Source: Strongylocentrotus purpuratus (Eukaryota; Echinodermata; Echinoidea; Camarodonta; Strongylocentrotidae). From it: 64,000 nucleotides of DNA. The stretch spans positions 9,176,897-9,240,896 of the forward strand of contig NW_022145599.1 in NCBI RefSeq assembly GCF_000002235.5, written 5' to 3'. The notes under the pieces are model-generated. The model was not told the DNA's origin. It made no database searches and saw nothing but the letters and a program-made list of their open reading frames with translations. The translations under genes and the position numbers were made by a program. Shown piece after piece: positions 53,706-64,000 of the stretch (its first letter is position 1; every line of letters starts with the position of its first letter).

Positions 53706-56700
53706 GGAGGAAGAGAGAGAGAGAGAGAGAGAGAGATGGGGAGGAAGAGAGAGGAGAGAGAGAGAGATGGGAGGAAGAGAGAGAGAGAGAGATGTATGTT
53801 AAAGAGAATGAAAGACAGGAAAGGAGAAGACAGAGAAAAAGTGGGAGAAACCAAAAGACAGAGGCAGAATACCAAGAGAATGATAGGAGGAGAAAACAAG
53901 AGAAAGAAAGAAAAAAACAACACAAGAGATGTAGAGAATAAGGGAGGTAACAAAAAAATGACTTTAAAATTGTGTTAAAAATCAACTTTCTCATTCCAAC
54001 AATAAAACAGTCATGAAAATTACTTAGGCCTAACTATATGTAAATCGTATAGGGGAACAAATCTGGCACCCATTCCCCTAATATTATGAAACAAATGGCA
54101 ATTTTTTCATTATGAGTATGAGAAAAATATCTGGCCTGTTTAAGTCTTACATCAAATAAATAGGTAGAGAACCAAAAAAAATTCCATGAAAAAAACAATA
54201 TTGGTGCAAAGTAATCATAATATTATTCTGATTCCAGAAAACCATGTCTGCAATACCACAATTATTTCTCTATGAAGAAAAGAAACAGCAAAGTGATATT
54301 TGCATATTACTATCTGTGCCGTACACAAAGCAAGAGTTGTGGGGTATTCAACAGCTCACCAAATACCAGCACAAAAACCTAAGTCAGAATAGAAACTAAT
54401 ACCAAGTGAATTCATAAGGGATGAATGTCATCCACACCTGCATAAAAGCTGTGAATAAAGTGATGTTTATACCTGAAGACTACAAGTCTATGACAGATAA
54501 ACTGACATCATCTATACAATATGTCATTAATTTTATTACACAGAGTAATTCAATAGAGATACTGCAGAGAAGTTGTGAAACCTTAACTCACATAACATAC
54601 GTGGGTCTAGGAAATATTCTGTCAAATCAAGTTTGTAAACACCAATACAGTTCATTCAACTTGGACTGTTTCAAGGAAGGTGGGTTTTTTACTTACATGT
54701 TTATTTCTTTCTATAGTATGGGCAAGTGCAATTACTTTTTTTTTACGAGGGCTCTTTTCAGATTTTCCCTTAAAAAAATAGCCCCCCTTAATTATTTTGC
54801 GGTGGCTATTTTGGAGCTCAGGGGGGCTTTTTTTTTTTAAAGGTTGTATTTTTTTTAAACGCGGTTTTACCTAATTAAATTCCAAGCAAAGGCAAATATA
54901 GATACAATTGTAGCGTACATATGTCATGTAGAGTATTGCAGACATTCATTTACCCATGATTTATTCACTTTGTGTTAAACGTGTGGCTTTATGATTTACA
55001 TATACATGTAACTAAAACTTGTCAAAAGGAGTGTTTTGTTTAACTGTTTGTTTTTCATATCCTAAGAAAATATTATCACTGACACGCGGGCTAGGAATTA
55101 ATTTTTTTATGGGGGCTACTTTTCCCCATTGCCTAAAAAAAACCAAGGGGCTACTTCCTTAAAGCCATATTGTAAGCTGTAACAATAAGTTGTGTTTTTC
55201 CTTAGCCATCATACTACTAGCGACCAAATTGGTAGGTAATATGTTATTTAGTCTTTTTTTCTGTCCCAAATTTAATTGTTATCATGGACAATGCAATCCC
55301 ATTAAAAAAAAAAGTAGACCAACTCCCTTTAAAATTGTGTTATTTAGACCATTTATAACCATTAAATGTGAGTAAATATTTTTACTGTTGTCCCACATAC
55401 CGATGTAGGATCTATTTGTTATGCCGAAACATGCAAAATCATGGCCTTATTTTTTTTTATAGACTCTAATTCTAAAGGCCAAGCCAAAGCTAGTTTCATT
55501 TCGTAGACAGAAATTGATGTCATCATCACTCATGACAATTGGCCTGGCATCGATCGTATATAAATAATTTAATTTAATTAAACAGCTGTAAGAAAGATTC
55601 TGAGGAGTAGGAACATCCTTTATATATTTATTTACGGTTTTTTATAACAAAATTCAATTTCTGTGTACGAAACTTGCTTTATACCGATTTTACAGGAAAA
55701 AATCTGGCATTGATTTTGCACGTTTCGTTATTACAAATATATCAATATGTGGGACAACAGTAAAAATATACTCGCATTTAATGGTTTTAACTTATAAATA
55801 ACACAATTTTAGACGGAATAACATTTTTTTAATGGGATTGCATTGTCCATGATAAAAATTAGGGCCAGAAAAAAGACTAAATAAACATATTACGTACCAA
55901 TTTGGTCGCTAGCAGTTGAGCTCTCGTCACTCGCAAATACTTATTTGCTTCATACAAGGAGCGTGCGGGCGCGCACTGGAGCTTAGCTAGTACGTTTCTG
56001 TGTATTGTGAACGTGTGCGAACTGCGTATGCATTCATACTGTGCACGAAACTACATCGGGGCCGGTGGCCTGTCCGGCCGCCGGGAGCTTAGGCGCAGGC
56101 AGGCGGATACCGCTGTAGATCTAGTTACAGTAGGTACGACCGCCGATCCGCTGCAACTCACACAACTTTTAAAATGTTGATGGAAGTTTCTAGTTTTGGA
56201 GTTGGTAGTTGGAACGGAGATTTCACTCAGACACATCAATAAATTGGTTTATTAATTCATAGGGAATATCAATTTATGGCGGGGGCGATTTTTCAAGATA
56301 TATTGATTTTTTTTCGCCCTCGTCTTGATTTTTACCGTGGCGATTTCAGAGGTTTAGAGGGCGAATCGCCCGTCGCCACCGTGTATTTTTTTCGTTGTAT
56401 GTAACCAAGTATTATTGAGTTGGATTATGGAACTGTGGACATAAATTGACATAGAATATATCATTTTATTTGATGTTTTGTCCGACAAAACCTTTGGAAT
56501 GGCTGTCAGCTTGACGCAGCCATCAGATATGTACCGAAATCTTAGATGCCGTTGGTAACATATAGGAAAAAATAGCTTGGACTTGCCCTTAAATAATTTG
56601 CTTGTTATAAATCGTGAGCTGTATAAATTGTCTCAAGAATATGTTTTACACAACCAATTCAATATTCCGTGAAAAAATGAGGCAGAGACACTTGAATACC

Positions 56701-59700
56701 ACAGGGAAAAAATTAACATTTATTTTGGCTACTTTTCAACCCTGCCTGCATGAAAATAACATTCTAAAATTTGTTTTGCATTGAACTCTATGCAAATTTA
56801 AGGGGGCTCTTTTCTGATTTTCGGGGGCTCTTTTGGGCATTTAGGGGGCTATTTCGCCCTGAGCCCCCATGTATTTTTTTCACTGGAATACCGCCTCCAC
56901 CACCAATATGGGCCGAGGTGTAGTATTCCACTCGCCTTGTAAGAAAATTCCACAGGAGGGTCAACTAATGTTGCTGGTCGTTTCATAGAGAGATATGAGT
57001 GTTATAGTCTGGTCATCAAGGGCAGACTGGTCTGTCTGTTACACAGATCCAGGAATTGACCTCGAGCCGTGATTGTTTTGAACGGTGTTGATTACGGTCA
57101 GGTGTCTCCAGGTGTACATTATCAGATTTTTGTTCACACAAACACACCCACCCACACACATAGAAACAAGCACCAACTCACTCCACATACACCTACCATC
57201 TTCTTTCTTAAGGTTTGTCATTTTGTTTTCTTTTCTTTTTTTTTTAATGTTACCAGGGGGGTGTTTCACAAATGTCAAACTAAAGTCCAAGTTGGACTTA
57301 AAAATTATGGAGAGCCATTTGTTGCCTTAAAATGAAATATATTCAAAAGTGAAATATCAAGTATTTTGGACTTTTTTTAAACTCCACATAAAGAACATGA
57401 AATCTCCTTGATAATAGAAAATATGAATGGTTTGAATCAACATTTTATGCCTTTTAAAATAACTTTAACAAAAATATTTTCATAGATGCTAATGGCTTTC
57501 CATAATTCTTAAGTTCAACTTAGAGATAAGTTCAACTTGGTATTTTTGTGAAACACCGCCCAGTACTGTCTAAAGCTACATTATTTATCACTACCCAGCT
57601 ATATTTTGGTTTTGAAAACCACTTGTTCGTCTGCACATACACTCCTGTGTGTAGAGCCTAAGGAGCGAGACAGAAGAGAGCAATGCCTGTGACAAAACAA
57701 GGCAATACAGTGCGGAGCCAATGGTGGTTTTCCTATTTCACGATGACGCACCTCCTCTACAATTTAATGTTCCACACATAAAATTCAAAGTGCTGGTGCC
57801 CATTTAGTTACATAAAAATACATTATAATCAAATTTCAAGGAACAGCTTTCAAGCTTATTACAAATTGACAGAGTCTATGATGTGCAAGCAACTGCATTC
57901 TTTGTTTTTAACTGAATTCATTTGGAGGAAGAAATAAATAATAACTACTAAGAGAATTACAATCAAGTTCAAACTTACAGCTGGCTCTAAGCCTGAGAAG
58001 TCGGGCTTACATCCTTCCCAATGTCTGTATAGTTTTTCAATGTCAACACCAGATCTAAGGAAAATAAAGACAAACGAGGCACAAATTTTTACAATGCAGT
58101 GAAAGAACTTAAGATCGCTAAGAGAAAGAGACTACTTTGTGTTAAATAAAAGTTTTTAAATTCAAATCAAAATAAAAGGATGATTGATGTTACAAATACG
58201 ACAAATGAAATGCAATAGATATTGATGAAGCTTTGTGTCTATCACTCATAGTTTGCTCTGATGACTGTGTGACAGAAAGCTTTAGAACGTCTCTAATTAA
58301 TTTTAAAATGGTAAAAAACAGGGGCGATAGTGAGCACTAAAAAAAGGAAAAGAAAGGTTTTTTCCCTCACCCCCCCCTCAACCACGCCCCCCTTGAGCAA
58401 AAAGAAAGGAGGGATTTGGGGAAAAATGGCATCTAACAACATTCCCCCCTTTTTGAGGAAGAAAAATTGGGAAATAATAGGGAAAAATCAGGAAAATCTG
58501 GATAAAATCGGTAAGGAAAAAAAAATTGGGGAAACCGATTTAAATCGGGTTTTTATCAGGACTGAAAAAATAAAGTGGAGGAAAAAAAAAAAAAAATTTG
58601 AAGAAAAAAGGTAACGCTACTTACTGGGGGAGGACGTAAGGATCAAATGGGAAGAAAGAGTCCAGAGGGTTTCCTGGCGTTGCCATGGCACCTGAACCAA
58701 ATGTGTTGAGTTTGAAAACAGGCAGCTTGGAACGGGCATTGTGCTCCATCACTGTGTAACAAAAGGCCACTTGGAATTTCCTAAAAAACATAAAAGTAAT
58801 ATAGCTAGGTAAAATTGGTGTAAAATATATAGCAAATATTTGTCATATGTATTCATTTTAGTAAATGAAATGCTGATGCTAGACAATGACGTTTCATAAA
58901 CCACCCAAAATTGCAAGTATCATTTGAACATTATCTAATGTAAAAAAAATAAAGGGATAATGAAACTATGATCATCAACATAGTCATAAATAATTCAAAA
59001 ACCCATACACAAGCACTTGCTTTATGTTTATAGCATGAAAATGCGTTTATAGCATGAACATGCATTTATATACAGGATGTTGCCCTGATTGATATTACAT
59101 CTTGATACAACAACAACAAAAATTTGAATAAAATTCATGGGAGTGGATTAGCACTGAAAAAAAAAAAAAAACCAAGAAAATTGCACTAGAGCTGCTGTAA
59201 ACAACATCTCATTTCGCAAACTTACCGCTGGTTCCACATGCTCCATTAAGTCTGAAACTTTTCAGCCCTCTTGTAATAATAAAAACTGTTTCGAATAAAC
59301 CGATTTACCAGTTACAACCAACCAATATGCTCTACAGGATTATTATTACCTCAGTCACTGGATTAAATTATTATTCTGCACATTACATCACACATTCTCC
59401 ACTCCTTAGGGAGCATTCCAGCTATTGACCCTAGTGCAATCACATTAAGGGGTTGACGTTCATAAGGCTAATTGCTCTTTTTGTTAACCCCACATTCCCA
59501 TAAAATTGTGTTTGCTCCTTCCCTTTGTATTTTTCTTGTATTCGATATTTTATCTGTATACAAAATGTGTCATGTTTGTATGTTTTAGTTTTGTTTATGG
59601 AGAATGAAATAAATGAAATGAAATGAAATGACATTGACCTTCTACTGGGTACCCATTCAGCACTTGGGCGGAGAGGAGCCATGAAGATAAATAATTGAAA

Positions 59701-59909
59701 CTCTTGTTAAATTAAGACGGCTCATGGAGTACAGTAAGCACTCACCTCGCAAGAGTTGCAAAGATGTTGACAACAGAGGGCAGGCACACCTTGAGGGGGT
59801 TCAGACGGCAGGTGACGACCCGCTCCAAGTTGAGGCTCATGATGTAGTGAAGACCTTTGTTATTCTCTAAGAGCTGCTTGTGACGATAGACAAAGATGTA
59901 GAGAACAGC
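53177..59909 (-). CDS. RRN3: RRN3 (TIF-IA) orthologue, C-terminal exons
   Basis: RRN3 bridges RNA polymerase I to the promoter-bound SL1 complex and is the growth-regulated factor for rRNA synthesis in the nucleolus. Four minus-strand exons (59746-59909, 58625-58780, 57979-58054, 53177-53311) join with consistent phases and GT-AG borders. They encode LYIFVYRHKQLLENNKGL, NLERVVTCRLNPLKVCLPSV, QVAFCYTVMEHNARSKLPVF and NPLDSFFPFDPYVLP, each closely matching human RRN3 (for example RHKQILSG, LNPLKICLPSVVN, NPLDTFFPFDPCVL). The C-terminus has the acidic block DDSEDEEEF and ends FRSPSSFGR; human has EDEDDDF and HFRSPSSS but continues about 20 residues longer. The N-terminal ~400 residues must lie beyond position 64000; none was found at 59.9-64 kb. 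Confidence 0.95.
53330..53800. repeat. GAGAGA-GATGGGAGGAA minisatellite next to a 3' splice site
   Basis: Tandem (GA)n runs separated by GATGGGAGGAA-type spacers about every 30-45 bp. On the RRN3 strand this is an extended pyrimidine tract ending about 15 bp from the acceptor of the last exon. Long frames through it are artefacts. Confidence 0.95.
54243..54372. repeat. segment duplicated from another RRN3 intron
   Basis: Shares ATCTGTGCCGTACACAAAGC followed by AAGAGTTGT and AACAGCTCACCAAATACCAG with 60917-61046. This is the same segment that grades into the tandem array there. Confidence 0.8.
54755..56875. repeat. GGGGGCT-rich repeat segment enclosing a foldback
   Basis: GGGCTCTTTTC(A/T)GATTTTC occurs at about 54748-54767 and again at 56806-56825, with further GGGGGCTACTTTT, GGGGCTACTTCC and GGGGGCTATTTCG words. 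They may mark the limits of a composite element in this RRN3 intron. No transposase was found. Confidence 0.45.
55208..55918. mobile_element. foldback element, ~175-bp arms
   Basis: Left arm about 55208-55397 and right arm about 55747-55918 are inverted copies (CTAGCGACCAAATTGGTA, CATGGACAATGCAATCCCAT and ACTGTTGTCCCACAT recur inverted). The ~350-bp spacer is AT-rich. Non-coding, in the RRN3 intron. Confidence 0.8.
57256..57561. mobile_element. MITE with GTGTTTCACAAA ends
   Basis: Left end GGGGGGTGTTTCACAAA, right end the complement of GGGCGGTGTTTCACAAA. Inner arms share AAGTCCAAGTTGGACTT and AAGTTCAACTT types. The same family occurs, interrupted, at 62169-64000. Confidence 0.75.
57979..58054 (-). 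CDS. RRN3: RRN3 exon
   Basis: 76 bp, phase 2 in, phase 0 out; acceptor TTAG, donor GTAAGT. Reads SGVDIEKLYRHWEGCKPDFS, comparable to human SKKFIDPIYQVWEDM. Confidence 0.9.
58625..58780 (-). CDS. RRN3: RRN3 exon
   Basis: 156 bp, phase 2 in, phase 2 out; acceptor TTTAG, donor GTAAGT. Contains VAFCYTVMEHNARSKLPVFK and NPLDSFFPFDPYVL, the most conserved motif of the family. Confidence 0.96.
59440..59625 (+). repeat. LINE 3'-end-like fragment with (AAATG)n tail
   Basis: Ends GTTTATGGAGAATGAAATAA followed by ATGAA units. The style is that of CR1/L2 3' ends; no coding part remains. Confidence 0.5.
59746..59909 (-). CDS. RRN3: RRN3 exon
   Basis: 164 bp, phase 0 in, phase 2 out; acceptor TTCAG, donor GTGAGT. 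Covers HEAT-like helical sequence AVLYIFVYRHKQLLENNKGL to CLPSVVNIFATLA. Confidence 0.95.
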
Positions 59910-60514
59910 CTGAAGAGGAGAGAGGTGGAAGATGAGTTCTAGAGTGAAAATTCTCCCACAATCCAACAAGAACAATTTTCCAATAAACTTTACATTGGAT
60001 TTCAAAATGTTCAACTAAATGAAAATGTTAGATGGCAATTTTGGCACAATTAAACTTTGCCAGTGTATTGTGGACAGTGAGGAACCACTTGTCTACCCAG
60101 TGCTTGATATAAGGCCAAACATACTTCAAATTTTGGCCAATGAAACAAGAGCACAGTTAACCTGAAAAGTTTTTTTCCTTTTTGTTTGCACTTTCTTTTT
60201 GTTTTTTCAAATCTTTTTTTCCCCTCTCATCAAATGCCAAACTAAAGCTAGAGATGTATCAAAGAGGATGCCAATTAGTGTTGCCCAGATAGCCTGAAAC
60301 AGCATCTGGCATTGAAAAGCCTGAAACAGGCAGATGCAAGGCCCTGAATTCAGGCAAAATTTCTGAAAACTAGCATCCCTGATAAAATGTGATTATTTTT
60401 GTTTTCATATAAATGTGGGGCTAAGGGAATTTACATTCGGATTGTGAATAACTAACATCTACATCTGATCAATAGAATGCACTTCATAAAAATAAATTAC
60501 TTTCTTTTGTTGTA
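59910..60514. other. RRN3 intron, nothing recognised
   Basis: Sequence upstream of the first RRN3 exon seen. CAGGC/GCCTG words near 60290-60350 may be a decayed repeat. No further exon detected up to the window end. Confidence 0.5.
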
Positions 60515-60703
60515 CAGTGAAACCTGTCTGTAAAGACAACCCAAGGGAGACAAGAAAGTGGTCTTTATAGGCAGGTGGTCTTTATGTACAGACTCCTTAA
60601 GTACATGTTTCAATGAGAAACCATTTTCAAGGGAAATATAAATATGGTCTTCGGAGACAAGTAATCTGTTCTATACAGGTGGTCACTAAAGCAGGTTTGA
60701 CTG
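60515..60703. mobile_element. TA-flanked MITE (CAGTGAAACC family)
   Basis: TA at 60513-60514 and 60704-60705; ends CAGTGAAACC and GGTTTGACTG. The interior repeats GTGGTCTTTATA(G)GCAGGTGG. Relatives are at 10155-10290 and a fragment at 14065. Confidence 0.8.
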
Positions 60704-60999
60704 TAGTTGCCCAAGGCTCTTGGTCTTCCACATCACATTTTATAATGATTACATATTACCATGACTTTTTACATAACCCCTTAATATTTTGTGTATACAG
60801 ATAAACAGTACATGTTATTGAAAACTCCCTAGGGTTCATTTCTTAGTTTGTACAGCCAGAGCATTGATTCCCATCAATTTCTCTTCCCAAAATCTCTTAT
60901 TGATAAGGGAATTACTGTGTCTGCAATTCCACTACTATTTCTTTATGAGGGAAAGAAACAGAATACAAATGTCATTGCATATTACTGTCTGTGCCGTAC

Positions 61000-62010
61000 A
61001 CAAAGCAAGAGTTGTAGGGTATGCAACAGCTCACCAAATACCAGCACATCTTCATATATTAGAGATACCATAAATTAAACCACAGTTAGTAAAAATTAAT
61101 TACATTTGAGAGACCATGGGAGTAAAGCAACAGCTCATCAATTACCAGCACTTCTTCATATCAGAGAAACCATAAATTAAACCACAACTAGTAAAAATGA
61201 ATTACATTTGAGAGACCTTGGGAGTAAAGCAACAGCTCATCAAATACCAGCACGTATTCATTTCAGAGATACCATAAATTAAACTGAAATCGGTAAAAAT
61301 TAATTACTTTTGAAGAACCCTGTGAGGTATGCAAGAGCTCACCAATTACCAGCACTTCTTCATATCAGAGAAACCATAAATAAAACCACAATTAGTAAAA
61401 ATTAATTACATTTGAGAGACCCTGGGAGTAAAGCAACAGCTCATCAAATACCAGCACATATTCATTTCAGAGATACCATACATTATACTGAAATCAGTAA
61501 AAATAAATTACTTTTGAAGAAACCTGTGAGGTATGCAAGAGCTCACCAATTACCAGCACTTCTTCATATCAGAGAAACCATAAATTAAACCACAATTAGT
61601 AAAAATTAATTACATTTGAGAGACCCTGGGAGTAAAGCAACAGCTCATCAACTACCAGCACATATTCATTTCAGAGATACCATAAGTTTAACTGAAATCA
61701 GTAAAAATTAATTACTTTTGAAGAAACCTGTGAGGTATGCAAGAGCTCACCAATTACCAGCACTTCTTCATATCAGAGAAACCATAAATTAAACCACAAT
61801 TAGTAAAAATTAATTACATTTGAGAGACCCTGGGAGTAAAGCAACAGCTCATCAAATACCAGCACATATTCATTTCAGAGATACCATAAGTTAAACTGAA
61901 ATCAGTAAAAATTAATTACTTTTGAAGAAACCTGTGAGGTATGCAAGAGCTCACCAATTACCAGCACTTCTTCATATCAGAGAAACCATAAATTAAACCT
62001 CAATTATTAA
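61000..62010 (+). repeat. ~184-bp tandem array (two ~92-bp sub-units)
   Basis: Five-plus repeats alternate a unit with GACCCTGGGAGTAAAGCAAC and a unit with ACCTGTGAGGTATGCAAGAG, both containing CAGCTCA(C)CAA-TACCAGCAC. The first unit merges into the segment shared with 54243-54372. It lies in or upstream of RRN3 intronic sequence. Not a CRISPR array: no constant short repeat with unique spacers. Confidence 0.9.
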
Positions 62011-62168
62011 ACAATAATCACATCAAAGGGCCCTCTGTCATGTTCTGTTTTATTTTTTGGTGAAAACCCGAGTCACACACTGCCAGACCCACTCCAAACT
62101 GAGTCAAAGCCGTCCAATTCTTGGCCATTCAGGGGTTGTGTACTTTTTGTTTGTGTGTAATTGGTCAG

Positions 62169-64000
62169 GGGGTGTTTCACAAAGATCCTAAGTGGAACTT
62201 AGCTCTAGGCCTGAGTCATGTCGGGATTTTCATAAACCGGGTCCCGACGGCCTTGCACCGATCGGGACCCAGTGTCCCGAATTTGGCTCGCATGATTTGT
62301 CACTTGCCTAGAAAAAGTGCATATCATCAGTATGTCCCTTAAAAGTGACCTTTTTTATCAGTTGAATAAATCAACACATGCATACCTGGGCACAGATCGG
62401 TATATTCATCCATTTGACATTATTTTCATCCATGATCGGCGATGTATAGTGCCATTATCGTGCCTCTAAAAGTAAAAAAACTGAAGCAAAAATAGAAAGA
62501 CAACATTCGAGCCGCCATTTTGATTCATGCAGGTTGAATAAATCGGGTAAAAAAATATAAATGTTAGAATAATAAAACGGCTTTCTAAAAAATTCTTCTT
62601 TACAACATACCGATCAAATAATTTTTAAAGACAAAATAAATATTTATCTCTTATTTTAAACATCACATGCTTTTTTTTAAAAGCTAAAAATTACTTGGTA
62701 ATCACAAGAAGTTTCGATACGGATAGCTGTTGCAAGGCAAGTTCAGACTAGTCACAGAAAAATGCGCAGTGCACCTCGTTAGCTATAATGCGTGCCAGAC
62801 CGAACCCGAACAAATATACTTGATCGTAACAAGAAATCATTAAAAACTACGAGAGCACAATTGAAAAGACAACTACTGCTCAAAATTACCATAATCAGAT
62901 ACACTACTTGGACAAAGAATTCAATAATCGCCCAAGAAATGCCACAGAAATGGTGATAATCGAGGAGTAACTGGGTACATTTTTATCGCAAGGGACCAGC
63001 TGCAAATACTTGAATCCTTTGTTATACTGCTTTTACCGTAGAGGGTGGTATTTAGTTTCTAGCCTCGTTTTCAATTAAAACACGTGTAATTTAGAGCAGC
63101 AGGCCCATTCCGATAGTAATTGTACCTATAGTAACTCCTTAAATATCACTATTTCTGTGGATTTTCTTGGACAACTATTCTATTCTTCCTCCAAGTTATG
63201 TATCTGTTTACAATAATTTTAAGTAGTTGTCTTTCCAATTGTGCTCTCGTAGTTTTTAATGATTTTTTTCTTGTTACGATCACGTCTTTGTTTGGGTTCG
63301 TTCTGGCATGCATTACAGCTATATAACGAGGAGCACTGCACATTTTTCTGAGACTAGTCTGAACTTGCCTTGTAACAGCTATCCGTATCGAAACTTCTTG
63401 TGATTACCAAGTAATTTTCAGCTTTTAAAAGAAGCATGCGGTGTTCAAAATCAAAGAAAAAATATCTATTTTGTCTTTTAAAAATTATTTGATCGGTATG
63501 TTGTAAAGAAGTACTTTTTAGAAAGCCGTTTTTATTATTCACACATTAATGTTTCTTTCAACCTGATTTATTAATCCTGCCGTTGGCAACAACAACCCCA
63601 TGGGGCGAATTGCTTTGCAACCCATATTTATATCAGCAGTTCGGATTGTTTCAGGATGAGCTGGAATATGATTGGTAACAATTTAATACTTAATTTTTAA
63701 GGTAGATTGATTTTAATGGTGTGCAAAACTGCAATTTCTTACATATTTCCTATTTTTTCGGAGCGTAGGTTTTAAAAAAAAACGAAACCGGGATTCGACG
63801 GCAACGGTCGGGTCCCGGTGTGATGGACCGTACCAACTCAAGCCTACTTAACTCTAAGTTGGACTTAAACATTATGGAGAGCCATTTGTAGCCTTGAAAT
63901 AAAATATATTCAAAGCAAAAGTTTAAGTATTTTAGACTTTTCATAAGTTCCACATCAAGAACATGAAATCTCCTTGATAATAGAAAATATGAATGACTTG
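62169..64000. mobile_element. GTGTTTCACAAA-type MITE, split by an insertion, running off the window
   Basis: The left end GGGGGTGTTTCACAAAGATC begins at about 62169. After the inserted element (62208-63844) the sequence resumes with TTGGACTTAAACATTATGGA and GAACATGAAATCTCCTTGAT, matching 57290-57420. Confidence 0.75.
62208..63844. mobile_element. TA-flanked foldback element nested in a MITE
   Basis: TA on both sides (62206-62207, 63845-63846). Short inverted ends GGCCTGAGT and GGCTTGAGT. Inner arms about 62529-62880 and 63225-63580 are inverted copies (CGATACGGATAGCTGTT, ACATACCGATCAAATAATTT, GTGCTCTCGTAGTTTTTAAT). GTCCCGA-rich blocks lie just inside both ends. No transposase frame. Confidence 0.75.

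Noticed and set aside
53107-53994. Long Ser/Leu frames on minus and Arg/Glu frames on plus
   Set aside because: Low-complexity reading of the GA minisatellite. Only the last part of one minus frame (53311-53177) is the true RRN3 exon.
61000-62010. CRISPR-like array
   Set aside because: Whole ~92/184-bp units repeat without constant short repeats and unique spacers, and the setting is a eukaryotic intron.

Overview
The window is eukaryotic genomic DNA: AT-rich, with short coding exons, GT-AG introns, many simple repeats and dense transposable elements. The repeat style (foldback miniature elements, poly-G/poly-C tracts, TGACCTTTGACCT arrays followed by GGACGGACGTAC tracts, tRNA-derived SINEs) and invertebrate-like but vertebrate-alignable proteins suggest a marine deuterostome, most likely an echinoderm such as a sea urchin. 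That placement is inference from pattern, not a measured result.

Two host genes are well supported, both on the minus strand. (1) A WDR90/POC16 orthologue occupies about 0.27-25.75 kb. I recover 22 coding exons whose splice phases all join in frame, from the N-terminal CFA20-like (DUF667) domain at 25.7-22.5 kb, through a linker at 21.8-17.6 kb, to a chain of WD40 repeats at 17.06-1.3 kb. The initiator exon was not found upstream, and the C-terminal WD40 half runs off the left edge. (2) The C-terminal four coding exons of RRN3 (TIF-IA, RNA polymerase I initiation factor) lie at 59.91-53.18 kb; the rest of that gene must lie beyond the right edge. One orphan open frame of 159 codons (42.73-43.21 kb, plus strand) has no recognised homologue.

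Mobile DNA fills the introns and the 26-53 kb intergenic region. The WDR90 intron at 2.5-8.4 kb holds a 5.3-kb piggyBac-type element with TTAA target sites and 12-bp terminal repeats, and inside it is an apparently full-length non-LTR retrotransposon with an uninterrupted 991-codon ORF and a 10-bp target duplication. Another intron carries an internally deleted hAT element (18.54-20.35 kb). A five-copy tandem repeat (14.1-14.9 kb) carries a triple nuclear-receptor half-site in nearly every unit. The intergenic region contains a 7-kb inverted-repeat structure (27.71-34.68 kb) with about 950-bp, nearly identical arms around a core of minisatellites and no transposase; a perfect 33-bp hairpin follows at once. 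Further right are a 1.2-kb CAATTG-rich inverted-repeat element, a decayed CR1/L2-like LINE, several TTAA- or TA-flanked foldback elements, two copies of one tRNA-derived SINE family, and a LINE C-terminal remnant. RRN3 introns carry a foldback element, a 500-bp pyrimidine tract directly before the last exon, a ~184-bp tandem array and a 1.6-kb foldback element nested in another MITE.

The two host genes have unrelated roles (centriole wall; rRNA transcription). I see no operon-like or defence-like system, and no CRISPR array or functional RNA gene. The most unusual items are the 7-kb foldback with its adjoining hairpin, the DR1 array, the nested intact LINE, and the set of TTAA-flanked elements.
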